DNA of 64,000 nucleotides from Bradyrhizobium sp. 195 (GTDB lineage: Bacteria > Pseudomonadota > Alphaproteobacteria > Rhizobiales > Xanthobacteraceae). Location of the stretch: assembly GCF_023101665.1 (NCBI RefSeq), contig NZ_CP082161.1, positions 2,604,001 to 2,668,000 on the forward strand, read 5' to 3'. A program made the position numbers and the translations under genes. The first letter of the stretch is position 1. Each line of letters begins with the position of its first letter. A model generated the notes under the pieces. It was not told the origin of the DNA and ran no database searches. It worked only from the letters and a program-made list of their open reading frames with translations. Below, one piece after another: positions 41,434-51,264 of the stretch.

Positions 41434-43650
41434 ATGGCCTACAAGAATTTCAGAATTGAGACGGACGTCGACGGCATTGCGCTGGTGACGTGGGATATCC
41501 CCGGAAAATCGATGAACGTCATCGACGACACGTCCGGCGCCGAGCTTGCCGCGATCATCGAGCAGATGACATCAGATGCGGCAGTCAAGGGCGTCGTTGT
41601 CACATCCGGCAAGGACGCTTTCTGCGCCGGCGCGGATTTGACGATGCTCGAAGCGATGAACCGTACTCACGCGGAGATGTTGAAGTCGCAAGGCGAGGAA
41701 GCGGCGAACAAATACCTGTTCGGTGAGGCGCGCAAGTTGTCGCAATCGTTCCGAAATATCGAGGTTGGTGGCAAGCCGTGGGTTGCCGCGATCAATGGAA
41801 CGGCGCTCGGCGGCGGCTTCGAACTGGCGCTTGCCTGCCACCACCGCATAGCGTCCGACAATCCAAAAGCCCGTGTCGGGCTGCCGGAGGTCAAAATTGG
41901 AATTTTCCCCGGCGCCGGCGGCACGCAGCGCCTGCCGCGCCTGATGCCGACCATGGACGCCGTACAGATGCTGTTCAAGGGCGAGGCCATCGATGTCAAG
42001 AAGGCCCAAGCCCGCGGCATCATCGGAGAGGTGGTGCCTGCTGGGGATCTGATTCAGAAGGCCAAGAACTGGATCAAAGCCGGCGGCAAGGCGGTCGCGC
42101 CCTGGGATCAGAAAGATTTCAAGTTGCCTGGTGGTACGGTCTACTCGAAAGCGGGCTTGCAGTTCTTCCAGCCTGCGACCGCGATGCTGCGCCGGGAGAC
42201 TTACGACAATTATCCGGGCGCACGGGCAATTCTGCAGTGCGTCTACGAAGGCCTGCAGTTGCCGATGGATACAGCGCTGCGCGTCGAGTCTCGGTACTTC
42301 TCAAAGATTTTGCGCTCGAAGGAAGCGGCGGCGATGATCCGCTCGCTCTTTATATCGATGCAGGATCTGAACAAGGGTGCGCGTCGTCCGCAGAAGGTGC
42401 CGCCGACAAGGGTGAAGAAGCTCGCTGTCATTGGGGCAGGTTTCATGGGCGCCGGCGTCGGCTACATTTCCGCTCAGGCGGGAATCGATGTGGTGCTGAT
42501 CGATCGCGACCAGGCCTCGGCCGACAAGGGCAAGGGACACGCCCAGGCGAACGTCGATGCGGCGGTTTCCAAGGGCCGGATGAATCAAGCCGACGGCGAC
42601 GCGATCCTCTCGCGCATTACCGCCACCGCAGATTACAACGCGATAAGCGATTGCGACCTAGTGATCGAGGCGGTGTTCGAGGATCGGAAGGTCAAGGCAG
42701 AGACCTACGCCAAAGCGCAGCCGCTTTTGAAGAAGGGCGCGATCTTTGCGACGAACACCTCGACGCTGCCGATCAATTCGCTGGCTGAGGAGTTCAGGGA
42801 TCCGTCTAAGTTCATCGGGATCCACTTCTTCTCTCCAGTCGAGAAGATGATGCTGTCGGAAATCATCGTCGGCAATGACACTGGAGACGTGGCGCTGGCC
42901 ACCGCACTCGACTACGTGCGCCAGATCAAGAAAACGCCGATAGTCGTCAACGACTCTCGCGGCTTCTACGCCAACCGTTGCGTGATGCTTTTCCTCTTCG
43001 AAGGATATGAGATGCTGCTAGAGGGCGTTCCGCCCGCGATGATCGATAACGTCGCCAAGATGGCCGGCATGCCGGTCGGGCCGCTCTCACTCAGTGATGA
43101 AACCGCGCTCGATCTTGGGCTTAAGATCTTGAGGGCCACCGAAGCCGATGTCGGCACGCAGGCGGTCAATCAGGATCACAAGAAGTTGCTGGTCGAAATG
43201 GTGGAGAAGCGCGGGCGCCTCGGCCGAAAAAATGGCAAGGGCTTCTATGACTATCCCGAAAAGGGAAAGGGACAAAAGAAGCTATGGTCGGAGCTGACCG
43301 TGCTGCAGCCGAAGCGGCTCGATCCGGATACGCTCGACGTCGAGGAATTGAAGCAGCGGTTTCTCGTGGTCCAGGCAGTGGAAGCCGCGCGCACCGTGGA
43401 AGATAACGTCATCACCGATCCGCGGGAGGCCGATGTCGGCTCGATTCTCGGATTCGGGTTCCCGCCATTCACCGGGGGCACGCTGTCCTACATCGACTTC
43501 ATGGGAACGAAAAAGTTCGTCGAGCTGTGTCTGAAGCTGGAGAAGAAGTATGGTTCGCGCTTCACGCCACCAAAGCTCTTGATCGAAATGGCCGCTAAAG
43601 GCGAAACGTTCTACGGTCGCTTTACACCGAAAAAGGCGACGGCGGCATAG
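41434..43650 (+). CDS. 3-hydroxyacyl-CoA dehydrogenase/enoyl-CoA hydratase (FadJ-like)
   Basis: 738 residues. N-terminal crotonase domain (about 1-200) with NGTALGGGFELALACHHR and [26 protein letters not shown] block (seen as VGLPEVKIGIFPGAGGTQ), carrying both catalytic Glu. From about residue 328 a 3-hydroxyacyl-CoA dehydrogenase: AVIGAGFMGAGVGYISAQAG, then GIHFFSPVEKM with the catalytic His, and a C-terminal helical domain. It hydrates and oxidises enoyl-CoA to 3-ketoacyl-CoA for the thiolase upstream. Start ATG 41434; the frame extends 23 residues upstream through a hairpin. A hairpin terminator follows. Confidence 0.94.
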   Translation: MAYKNFRIETDVDGIALVTWDIPGKSMNVIDDTSGAELAAIIEQMTSDAAVKGVVVTSGKDAFCAGADLTMLEAMNRTHAEMLKSQGEEAANKYLFGEARKLSQSFRNIEVGGKPWVAAINGTALGGGFELALACHHRIASDNPKARVGLPEVKIGIFPGAGGTQRLPRLMPTMDAVQMLFKGEAIDVKKAQARGIIGEVVPAGDLIQKAKNWIKAGGKAVAPWDQKDFKLPGGTVYSKAGLQFFQPATAMLRRETYDNYPGARAILQCVYEGLQLPMDTALRVESRYFSKILRSKEAAAMIRSLFISMQDLNKGARRPQKVPPTRVKKLAVIGAGFMGAGVGYISAQAGIDVVLIDRDQASADKGKGHAQANVDAAVSKGRMNQADGDAILSRITATADYNAISDCDLVIEAVFEDRKVKAETYAKAQPLLKKGAIFATNTSTLPINSLAEEFRDPSKFIGIHFFSPVEKMMLSEIIVGNDTGDVALATALDYVRQIKKTPIVVNDSRGFYANRCVMLFLFEGYEMLLEGVPPAMIDNVAKMAGMPVGPLSLSDETALDLGLKILRATEADVGTQAVNQDHKKLLVEMVEKRGRLGRKNGKGFYDYPEKGKGQKKLWSELTVLQPKRLDPDTLDVEELKQRFLVVQAVEAARTVEDNVITDPREADVGSILGFGFPPFTGGTLSYIDFMGTKKFVELCLKLEKKYGSRFTPPKLLIEMAAKGETFYGRFTPKKATAA

Positions 43651-43679
43651 CGGCGTCGATATCCGCCCGAGCTCGCGGC

Positions 43680-43708
43680 GGGGCAACCGTCAATCCGGTG
43701 CCCCGTTT
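43680..43708 (+). terminator. Terminator after the FadJ-like gene
   Basis: GGGGC-A-ACCG pairs with CGGT-GCCCC (one bulged A) around TCAATC, followed by GTTT. It lies between the convergent FadJ-like and AraC genes. Confidence 0.5.
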
Positions 43709-43813
43709 GATCGAACAGCCCGTTTCATTGTCGGGCGAGAGGGAATGTCGTCTAAGCAGCCTTGAATTATCGAAAGAGCGACTCTTTCGTTTGCGGGTGA
43801 CGGAGCGAGCACA

Positions 43814-44920
43814 TCACACTGTCAACAAGGAGCTTGGCCGTTTGACGACCCCCATCCGGGTCGCTCCGACGGCGTTCCTCGTTCGGGGAAGCGGCCGATG
43901 AGGCGATAGATGCGAATCTCGAATTCCAGCCAGGTCACTGTTCCGCTGCTCCCTGATTTGGCGGGGCGATAGTCCACACCACTGCGATACGGCGCGGGAG
44001 AAGGAGCTCGATTCCGAGAAGCCGAGAAGGTGACCGATACGAGATACACCGACATCTGTCTCGGACAGCATGATTAGGGCTTCAGCCATCCGATAGGCAT
44101 CGAAAAGTGCAGAGAAGCTCGTGCCGGCTGAACTTAAACGGCGCTGGAGCGTGCGCGGTGAACAGCCGACTTCGCTGGCGACGGCGTCGATATTGGCTGC
44201 ACCCGGACCGAGCTTTGCGACCGCTGCCTGCACCCGTTGGCAAAGGGCATCCATTCGACGGAGAGCGCCAAGCAAGGTCTCAGCGTAAGCGATATTGATG
44301 TCGCACAAAGATCGATCCGCTCCGGATCTTAGTGTGTTCAGTGCCTTGGCATCGTAGTCGACGGAAGCGCATCGCGCGCCAAAGCAAACGTCGCATTTAA
44401 GGGTTTCAGCGAACGAGGCCTGATCGGCCTCCGGCCGACCAACGAGATGAACAAGCGTAGGCTTCGGACCGCTCGCGACGACACAAGCGATGATGGCATC
44501 GGTATGAAGCACATCCATCGATACGGCGTCCCAGTTCGGCTTATACAGCACCCGAATCGCGCCTCCCGTGGATTGCGTCGTGAGCTGGCCGCCCTCGCTC
44601 AGCAACGCCTGATAGCGCAACAGGTGCTGAATAGATTCGCCAAACGTAGGGCTGTGCGCTGTGATGACCGCGATCACATTGGTGGCGTGTATAGGCAGGG
44701 CGCTGCCGACCTTGACCCCGAGCAGAGGATCGTCCGAAAGAAGCCGGGCGCGGCCCCAAATGGTCCTTGTTGGAGAGAGCTCAATGCGGCTCGTGTCGGG
44801 AAATCTGCCGTCCACGATGCCGCGGACCCCGAGCGTCAGTCGTGTTCTCTCCAGGCCCTGTCGTTCAAGGCCGTCGAGAATTGCGTTGAACCAGCATGAG
44901 GCTACGGTAAGAGCTGTCAA
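43814..44920 (-). CDS. AraC family regulator with arabinose-binding-like N-terminal domain
   Basis: 368 residues. The N-terminal 200 residues have the PF12625-type domain found in OruR/ArgR-like and fatty-acid or virulence regulators (LTLGVRGIVDGRFPDTSRIELS; HATNVIAVITAHSPTFGESIQHLLRYQALL). The C-terminal AraC HTH is about 238-340: IDAVASEVGCSPRTLQRRL and IGHLLGFSESSSFSRAVSQWCGLSPRQIR. Start is a TTG (44920) with GGGGAGAA upstream. The target is probably in the surrounding acyl-CoA genes (inference). Confidence 0.88.
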   Translation of the reverse strand: MTALTVASCWFNAILDGLERQGLERTRLTLGVRGIVDGRFPDTSRIELSPTRTIWGRARLLSDDPLLGVKVGSALPIHATNVIAVITAHSPTFGESIQHLLRYQALLSEGGQLTTQSTGGAIRVLYKPNWDAVSMDVLHTDAIIACVVASGPKPTLVHLVGRPEADQASFAETLKCDVCFGARCASVDYDAKALNTLRSGADRSLCDINIAYAETLLGALRRMDALCQRVQAAVAKLGPGAANIDAVASEVGCSPRTLQRRLSSAGTSFSALFDAYRMAEALIMLSETDVGVSRIGHLLGFSESSSFSRAVSQWCGLSPRQIREQRNSDLAGIRDSHLSPHRPLPRTRNAVGATRMGVVKRPSSLLTV

Positions 44921-45441
44921 GACGATGGTTCTCCCCGCGGAGCGCGGTCGAATGATATCAGTATTTTGACAAGCATGGCCATGCTCTTCTTATCGGCTTT
45001 CGGATCTTCTTGCGGATTCTCGGTCGCAGCGACTGCGTACCCGGATGACAATTCGGCAGAGGCTTGCACCAAGGTGGCCTTCGCGATCGTTGCGGGGCGC
45101 AGGAGTAGTGACGCGGTCGCTGGAGGCGAGGAGGGACCGGACCGCTGTCGCCGGAGACGGCAACTAAGTTGTAAATGCCATCGCGGCCGAAGGCCTCCCA
45201 TCCGGCGCGTTTGCGGTGCAAGGAGCCGTTCGGCCGCAACGGCAGGCCGAGCTGTCGCGTGGACTGGCGGCGTCTGCAGTGCCTTCGGATGTGCAAGTTG
45301 GTGCGAGGGGCAGCTTCCGTAAGCCGCTGGGATCAATTCGTTCTTTTGCGGTCGAGCTCCCAGGAGCGCCCAGCATCGCGGCCAGCGGATTGGCCCGCGT
45401 CCGCCGGCACGATGCAATCGCACCCAATCGACCGGTCGGCG
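44921..45441. other. 521-base stretch without a supported gene
   Basis: Open frames exist on both strands (for example minus 44917-45423 and 45164-45478), but they overlap each other, are rich in Arg/Pro/Ser and show no domain, start signal or conserved motif. No repeat or RNA structure was recognised. It may be remains of a lost gene. Confidence 0.5.
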
Positions 45442-45849
45442 TCAATGCCCTTTCGAGGCCAGCACCTTCTTCATCCAAGCCTCTTCCTCCCCGACCCTTG
45501 GAAGAATGAATCCGGCCTCCATCACGTTGTCCGGATTTACTTCATCGAGACCAGCGATGATATCGGAGGTCGGGATATCCAGCACACGCGATACGAGTGA
45601 TGAGTATTCTGCAAGGAGTTTCGCTTTTGCCTCGGCGCCTCGTCCTTCGCGAATGGTTGTCGCTATCAGCAGTCTCTTTGCCGGCGTTCCGCCCACAAAC
45701 ACGCTTTCCAATTCCTCGAAGACGACGTTGACCAGCCATCTGGCTCCGCCCGCCACACGCAAATGCATTTCCACCAACGCTTCGGCGATCTCATGCTTCT
45801 GCCCGGAGCTGATCGCGCCGCGTTCACTCATGATCCTGTAGATTGGCAT
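45442..45849 (-). CDS. cis-CaaD-like tautomerase superfamily protein
   Basis: 135 residues including Met; after Met removal the N-terminus is Pro1 (PIYRIMSERG), the catalytic base of the superfamily. Counting from Pro1, His28 (EMHLRVAG), two Arg in IREGRGAEAK (66 and 69, matching Arg70/Arg73 of cis-CaaD) and the Glu in DNVMEAG (matching Glu114) are present. The site of Tyr103 seems to be Gly. Known relatives hydrate 3-haloacrylates or acetylene acids and form malonate semialdehyde. A hydratase or tautomerase role on a small unsaturated acid is plausible. GGAGACG precedes the ATG at 45849. Confidence 0.82.
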   Translation of the reverse strand: MPIYRIMSERGAISSGQKHEIAEALVEMHLRVAGGARWLVNVVFEELESVFVGGTPAKRLLIATTIREGRGAEAKAKLLAEYSSLVSRVLDIPTSDIIAGLDEVNPDNVMEAGFILPRVGEEEAWMKKVLASKGH

Positions 45850-46064
45850 GTCGTCTCCTGCCGCCTTGCTGCTTTTTGAAATTGTGCGGAAAGATATCAC
45901 GACCCAGCAGCGCGGGTTCTATGGCCGTACGCGCCAAAAAATTGACGTTGTGCGCCAACTCCTATGTTTCGTTTTACCGCCCGACGGCCGCATGTTCCAA
46001 TCGAGGTAACAGACGTTGATCGCTTCCGATTGAACGGAAGTGGCAGGACCTATCGGAGGGATCC

Positions 46065-47750
46065 ATGTTGGGCTTAATGCAAGACTGGCCTTTGCTGTGT
46101 CAGCGGATCATTGATCACGCCGCAGCTTGCCACCCGAATCGCGAGGTGGTGACTCGGTCGATCGAAGGACCGATCCATCGGACCAATTACGGCGAAATCA
46201 GAAAACGTGCCCTAAGAGTTGCCCAGCGGCTGGATCGCGACGGCATTGTGCTTGGCGATCGGGTGGCGACATTGGCCTGGAACACTTGGCGACACATGGA
46301 GCTCTGGTATGGAATCATGGGGATCGGCGCCATTTGCCACACCGTGAATCCCCGCCTGTTTCCCGAACAGATTGTATGGATCATCAATCACGCAAAGGAC
46401 AGAATTCTCTGTGCTGACGTCACATTCGTGCCGCTTCTCGAAAAGCTGTCTGCACAACTCGAATCCGTCGAGCGCTTCGTCATTCTGACGGATCGCGAGA
46501 ATATGCCGAGAACGTCTTTGCGCGGTGCCGTTGCGTACGAGGAATGGATCGATAGCGTCGACGGCGACTTCGCCTGGAAGTGCTTCGACGAGAATACCGC
46601 CGCTGGCCTGTGCTACACGTCGGGCACCACAGGGAATCCGAAGGGCGTCTTGTATTCTCATCGGTCAAATGTACTTCAGTCGCTGATGACCGCTCAAGCA
46701 GACGTGATGGGTTTAAGCTGTAACGATACCGTCCTTCCGGTCGTTCCGTTATTTCATGCCAATAGCTGGGCGTACGTATTCCAGGCGCCAATGGTGGGTA
46801 GCAAGATTGTATTCCCTGGCGCGAAGCTCGACGGCCCATCCGTATATGAGCTGCTCAGGGACGAGAACGTGACGTCGACGGCAGGCGTCCCGACGGTCTG
46901 GCTCATGCTTCAACAGCATATGGAATCGGAAAACTTGCGGCTGCCGTCGCTTAAAAGTCTGACCATCGGTGGGGCGGCGCCTCCACCTGCGATGATCGAA
47001 GGATTTGAGCGAGTCGGAATTGCTGCACGGCAGGGCTGGGGTATGACGGAGATGGGGCCTGTCGGTTCGATCGGGTACCTGAAGCCGCCGTTCGAAAAGC
47101 TGAATGGCGCCGAAAGGCTTGCCCAGCTTTCGAGTCAAGGTTTTGCACCGTTTCTCGTCGAGATGAAGATCACCGACGACGTCGGCACGAAACTCCCCCG
47201 CGACGGAAAAGCATTCGGTAGACTGAAGGTGCGTGGCCCAAGCGTCGCCAAGGCGTACTTTGGCTTGAATGACCAAATTTTGGACGAGGAGGGCTACTTC
47301 GACACAGGAGACGTCGCAACGATCGACGAGCACGCGTACATGCGCATAACCGATCGATCTAAGGACGTTATCAAGTCAGGCGGCGAATGGATATCGTCGA
47401 TCGAGATCGAGAATGTCGCCGCCGCGCACCCTTCCGTGCAGGAGGTTGCGGTGATTGCCGTCCCACACCCGAAATGGGGCGAGAGGCCGCTTCTCGTGGT
47501 CCAGATCAAGACGGGTGCGGAGGCGTCCAAGAGCGCCATTCTAGCGTATCTCGAGGGCAAGATCGCGAAGTGGTGGATGCCTGACGACGTTGTGATGGAC
47601 TCAATTCCCCATACGGCGACGGGGAAGGTCAAGAAGTCGGAGCTTCGTGAGCGTTACCGCAATCACCAACTTCCCGGCGCATCGGCTTCCTCCCGGCCGC
47701 TGCCGGATAGCGAAACGTCCAAGTCGGGGCGGGCCAGCGGTCACAGTTGA
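46065..47750 (+). CDS. Acyl-CoA synthetase, DmdB/long-chain fatty acid-CoA ligase type
   Basis: 561 residues with all ANL motifs: CYTSGTTGNPKGVLYSHRS (about 186-204), GWGMTEMGP (about 325), YFDTGDVATIDEHAYM, DRSKDVIKSGGEWISSIEIE and TATGKVKKSELRERY with the catalytic Lys. The start MLGLMQDWPLL is typical of the 3-methylthiopropionyl-CoA ligase (DmdB)-like and medium/long-chain group. The last 30 residues (Ser/Pro-rich) extend past the family's end. A DmdC-type acyl-CoA dehydrogenase lies at 3211-4989, too far to be an operon. Divergent from the tautomerase gene. Confidence 0.92.
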   Translation: MLGLMQDWPLLCQRIIDHAAACHPNREVVTRSIEGPIHRTNYGEIRKRALRVAQRLDRDGIVLGDRVATLAWNTWRHMELWYGIMGIGAICHTVNPRLFPEQIVWIINHAKDRILCADVTFVPLLEKLSAQLESVERFVILTDRENMPRTSLRGAVAYEEWIDSVDGDFAWKCFDENTAAGLCYTSGTTGNPKGVLYSHRSNVLQSLMTAQADVMGLSCNDTVLPVVPLFHANSWAYVFQAPMVGSKIVFPGAKLDGPSVYELLRDENVTSTAGVPTVWLMLQQHMESENLRLPSLKSLTIGGAAPPPAMIEGFERVGIAARQGWGMTEMGPVGSIGYLKPPFEKLNGAERLAQLSSQGFAPFLVEMKITDDVGTKLPRDGKAFGRLKVRGPSVAKAYFGLNDQILDEEGYFDTGDVATIDEHAYMRITDRSKDVIKSGGEWISSIEIENVAAAHPSVQEVAVIAVPHPKWGERPLLVVQIKTGAEASKSAILAYLEGKIAKWWMPDDVVMDSIPHTATGKVKKSELRERYRNHQLPGASASSRPLPDSETSKSGRASGHS

Positions 47751-47947
47751 GATCTGTCACCGCGCGACCGGTGACGATCCGCAATTCATGGATGAATTGC
47801 GTGGCACCATAAATCGATCTGTTCAGCTTTCTTCGGGCCAAATATTCATTCGAAGTGAAAAGTCTGTGCTTGGCTTGCCCGCTCTCAAGGCACTCTAGAG
47901 CGATGGACCGGTTAGGGCGATCAGAGGAAGAGATGGGTGCGACGTAG

Positions 47948-48820
47948 ATGAGCCATACTCCCGAGGCGCCCGTCCGGCGAGTTACGATTCCGATGCTCGA
48001 GGTTTGGAAGCGGGATGGTCGACGACTGGTTATGACCACCGCCTACGACGCAGTGACCGCCCGCATAGCTGATCCCGTCGTCGATGTCATTCTCGTCGGC
48101 GACAGCGTGGGCAACGTTTGCCTCGGATACGATAATACGCTTCCGGTCAGCATGGCCATGATGAATCACCACCTCGAAGCAGTCGCACGAACGAGGCCGA
48201 GAGCCCTGCTGGTGGCCGATATGCCGTTCCTCAGTTTCCATCTCAGCATCCAAGACACGATACGCAATGCCGGCGGGTTTCTGCAGCGTGGAGCCGACGC
48301 CGTGAAACTCGAGGGCGGAGCGAAGCGTCTCGAAATGGTTCGCGCCTTGGTCGATTGCGAGATTCCGGTTATGGGCCATCTCGGCCTGACCCCGCAGAGC
48401 GTCAACGTGATGGGCGGATTCAAGGTGCAAGGTCAGAAGGCCGACGATGCTTTGCGTCTGCTCGACGACGCTCATCGTCTGCAGGAGGCTGGTTGCTTCG
48501 CGCTCGTTCTGGAGGGAATACCGGCCGAGCTGGCAGCCCGAGCGACGGAAACGCTGACCATTCCTACGATCGGTATCGGAGCGGGACCGGCCTGTGCGGG
48601 CCAGGTTCTTGTGCTCCATGATTTGCTCGGCTTGGTCGAAGGCCGCCGCCCGAGGTTCGTTCGCACCTACACAGACGGCTTTGGCCAGTTGCAAGAGGCA
48701 CTCTCACGCTGGGCTGCGGATGTTCGCGATGGCGCATTCCCCTCTGCAGACGAATCCTATCGTCTTCCTGAAAGCGCTAGCCCTGCCATCGCCAACTGGA
48801 CACCGTCTCGCCCGACTTGA
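47948..48820 (+). CDS. panB: 3-methyl-2-oxobutanoate hydroxymethyltransferase
   Basis: 290 residues. PanB motifs: LVMTTAYDAVTARI, the Mg-binding VGDSVGNVCLGYDNTLPVSM (about 39-58), LVADMPFLSF, AVKLEGG, LGLTPQSVNVMGGF and the catalytic Glu in LVLEGIPAELA, then IGIGAGPACAGQVLVLHDLLGL. It transfers a hydroxymethyl group from methylene-tetrahydrofolate to 2-oxoisovalerate, the first pantothenate step (known). No panC is beside it; within CoA-consuming catabolic genes it may be a second copy raising CoA supply (inference). No clear operon with the ligase 197 bases upstream. Confidence 0.9.
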   Translation: MSHTPEAPVRRVTIPMLEVWKRDGRRLVMTTAYDAVTARIADPVVDVILVGDSVGNVCLGYDNTLPVSMAMMNHHLEAVARTRPRALLVADMPFLSFHLSIQDTIRNAGGFLQRGADAVKLEGGAKRLEMVRALVDCEIPVMGHLGLTPQSVNVMGGFKVQGQKADDALRLLDDAHRLQEAGCFALVLEGIPAELAARATETLTIPTIGIGAGPACAGQVLVLHDLLGLVEGRRPRFVRTYTDGFGQLQEALSRWAADVRDGAFPSADESYRLPESASPAIANWTPSRPT

Positions 48821-49232
48821 TGCGGATCAGACCTCGCGGCTTTCTGCGCGATGAAGAGCTCTGTCGAAATGCGGGCGTCGCCATTCTCTTCGCGGCGGAG
48901 GTACAGTGGGGGAGACGAGGAATAGTGCTGCGGTTTCCATCTGGTCCATAACCGGCGTCTTATGCATCATGCGTTCGCGCCATGTTTTAGCCAAGTAGGT
49001 CCACGGTTCGAGCGTAGACACCATCTTCGACACACCATTCCGGTCGTAAGGACCACACCGGTACCTGGATTGCGCGGCCTCGCGCTCCCGGACAAGTGCC
49101 TGCCGGACCCAGGTTCGCGGTGCCCTATTCATTGGTGAGTAGGGCGATATGCAGATTTTTGATTGCCCAGATTTCCGCTAGGCCTTTAGTCCTCTGACAC
49201 GTCCCAGGGACCGCTTCTCTCAGTGGCTTACA
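48821..49232. other. 412-base stretch without a supported gene
   Basis: A minus-strand frame (48827-49132) encodes an Arg-rich 101-residue product with no recognised domain and no good ribosome-binding site. Otherwise no repeats, RNA genes or promoters were seen. Confidence 0.45.
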
Positions 49233-50036
49233 ATGGCTGACCTTCGCATTTTTTCGTATCTGCCGAACCCAAGAGTTTGGAAGGCGACCATTGCGGGCAG
49301 ATTCGCCGGAGTTGAAATCGAGATCAAAGGCGCTCTCGCCAAAGAATTGAAGAGCTGGCTTTGGGATTACAATGCCGCTCCCGTGGCTTCCTACGAATGG
49401 CACGCGTACTCGCCGCTCGCTCGAACTGGCATTGTAGGGCTGGCAGGAGAGCGCCTGTTCAAGACAGAAGCGTTCATGGATGCCCATCCGTTCGGCAACG
49501 TTCCTGCCGCGTTTGCTCCGGGCGGAAAAATCGGCATCTTCGAATCGAATAGCATCATGCGAGCGGTGGCACGCCTGAGCAAGACCGATTTCCCTCTCTA
49601 TGGGCATGATGCTTACGAGGCTTCCAGGATCGACAGCTTCCTGGATGTGAGCCTGATTTTTGCGCGGGACGCTCAGATCTACCTTCTCGCACTGTCGGAC
49701 GGGACACTGGACGCGACGGTCCACGCGAGAGCTCAAGAAGCGTTTTCGATCTACGCCTCGGGACTTGAGCAAGCGCTCTCGTCCGCCCGCCAGGTGCTGG
49801 TCGGCGACAACATTTCCCTTGCCGATATCTGCTTCGCCACGGAGTTCGCTCTCTTCATGAACGAACATTCTCGGCGGCGTCAGCTGGAGGAGCTGGGCCT
49901 AAGCAGAATACTTCACCGTGGTGTCCGAAACGAGTATCCACGCATGATGAGGCACTTCGGTCGTTTGTTGAAGCACGAGCATTTCTCTGCAGACCTTGGG
50001 TCATACGTAAATAAGCTGTCCGCAGCGGCGGCCTGA
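49233..50036 (+). CDS. Glutathione S-transferase family protein (EF1-gamma-like)
   Basis: 267 residues: N-terminal thioredoxin-like half (LRIFSYLPNPRVWKATIAGRFAGVEIEI, then FGNVPAAFAPGGKIGIFESNSIMRAVAR with the Glu-Ser pair that contacts glutathione in GSTs) and an all-helical C-terminal half (VLVGDNISLADICFATEFALF). The overall pattern is like GST domains of elongation factor 1 gamma and related bacterial GSTs. A roughly 40-residue insert lies between strand 2 and the Val-Pro loop. Role unknown; conjugation or ether/dehalogenation chemistry is possible. Confidence 0.8.
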   Translation: MADLRIFSYLPNPRVWKATIAGRFAGVEIEIKGALAKELKSWLWDYNAAPVASYEWHAYSPLARTGIVGLAGERLFKTEAFMDAHPFGNVPAAFAPGGKIGIFESNSIMRAVARLSKTDFPLYGHDAYEASRIDSFLDVSLIFARDAQIYLLALSDGTLDATVHARAQEAFSIYASGLEQALSSARQVLVGDNISLADICFATEFALFMNEHSRRRQLEELGLSRILHRGVRNEYPRMMRHFGRLLKHEHFSADLGSYVNKLSAAAA

Positions 50037-50125
50037 TGCGACGGCATGCAGTATTGTCCACAACTCGACCCGCCGCGTTCGCCGTGGGTTTATAAATCGT
50101 ACTTGAGGGCGCCGCCGGAGGGCCT

Positions 50126-51253
50126 ATGAAGATCGCCGTTGCCAAGGAAATCGATCCGTCGGAGCCGCGGGTCGCCGCTTCGCCTGATACGGTGAAGAAG
50201 TTCAAGGCGCTGGGCGCCGAGATCGCCGTCGAGCCGGGCGCCGGCCTCAAGTCGGGCCTGCCGGATTCCGAATTCACCGCCGTCGGTGCCACCGTCAGCG
50301 CCGACGCGCTGAAGGATGCCGACATCATCATCAAAGTGAAGCGCCCCGAAGCCTCCGAGCTGTCGCAGTACAAGCGCGGCGCGCTCGTCGTGGCCATCAT
50401 GGATCCCTATGGCAACGAGGCCGCGCTGAAGACGATCGCCGATGCCGGCGTCGCCGCCTTCGCCATGGAATTGATGCCGCGCATCACGCGCGCGCAGGTG
50501 ATGGACGTGCTGTCCTCGCAGGCGAACCTTGCCGGTTACCGCGCCGTGATCGAAGGCGCCGAGGCCTTCGGGCGCGCCTTTCCGATGATGATGACGGCGG
50601 CCGGCACCGTACCTGCCGCAAAAGTGTTCGTGATGGGCGTCGGCGTCGCCGGCCTCCAGGCGATCGCGACCGCGCGCCGTCTCGGCGCGATCGTGACCGC
50701 GACCGACGTGCGGCCCGCAACGAAAGAGCAGGTCGAATCGCTCGGCGCAAAGTTCCTTGCCGTCGAGGACGAGGAGTTCAAGAACGCCCAGACCGCCGGC
50801 GGCTACGCCAAGGAAATGTCCAGGGAGTATCAGGCCAAGCAGGCCGCGCTGACGGCCGAGCACATCAAGAAGCAGGACATCGTGATCACGACTGCGTTGA
50901 TCCCGGGCCGGCCCGCGCCGAAGCTCGTGTCGAGCGAAATGGTCAAGTCGATGAAGCCCGGCTCGGTGCTGGTCGATCTCGCCGTCGAGCGCGGCGGCAA
51001 TGTCGAGGGCGCCAGGGCCGGCGAGGTCGTCGACCTCGATGGCATCAAGATCGTCGGCTACACCAACGTGGCCGGCCGCGTCGCCGCTTCCGCGTCCAGC
51101 CTCTACGCGCGCAACCTGTTCTCCTTCATCGAGACCATGGTCGATAAGAAAGAACAGAAGCTCGCCGTGAACTGGGACGACGAGCTCGTCAAGGCCACCG
51201 CGCTGACCAAGGACGGCGCCGTGATCCACCCGAACTTCCAGCCGAAGGCTTAA
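50126..51253 (+). CDS. pntAA: NAD(P) transhydrogenase subunit alpha part 1
   Basis: 375 residues, the soluble NAD(H)-binding domain [26 protein letters not shown] at the start (in parts), [23 protein letters not shown], the Rossmann loop [19 protein letters not shown] (about 170-188), and the mobile loop region [17 protein letters not shown]. With PntAB and PntB it makes the proton-translocating transhydrogenase that reduces NADP with NADH (known). First gene of a three-gene operon, 11 bases before pntAB. Third-position G/C is very high, unlike the catabolic genes before it. Confidence 0.97.
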   Translation: MKIAVAKEIDPSEPRVAASPDTVKKFKALGAEIAVEPGAGLKSGLPDSEFTAVGATVSADALKDADIIIKVKRPEASELSQYKRGALVVAIMDPYGNEAALKTIADAGVAAFAMELMPRITRAQVMDVLSSQANLAGYRAVIEGAEAFGRAFPMMMTAAGTVPAAKVFVMGVGVAGLQAIATARRLGAIVTATDVRPATKEQVESLGAKFLAVEDEEFKNAQTAGGYAKEMSREYQAKQAALTAEHIKKQDIVITTALIPGRPAPKLVSSEMVKSMKPGSVLVDLAVERGGNVEGARAGEVVDLDGIKIVGYTNVAGRVAASASSLYARNLFSFIETMVDKKEQKLAVNWDDELVKATALTKDGAVIHPNFQPKA

Positions 51254-51264
51254 GGAGATCCGCC

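Noticed and set aside
44917..45478. Overlapping frames on both strands between AraC and tautomerase genes
   Set aside because: Mutually overlapping, Arg/Pro/Ser-rich, no motif; cannot be supported.
48827..49132. 101-residue minus-strand frame
   Set aside because: No recognised domain or ribosome-binding site; composition typical of chance frames.
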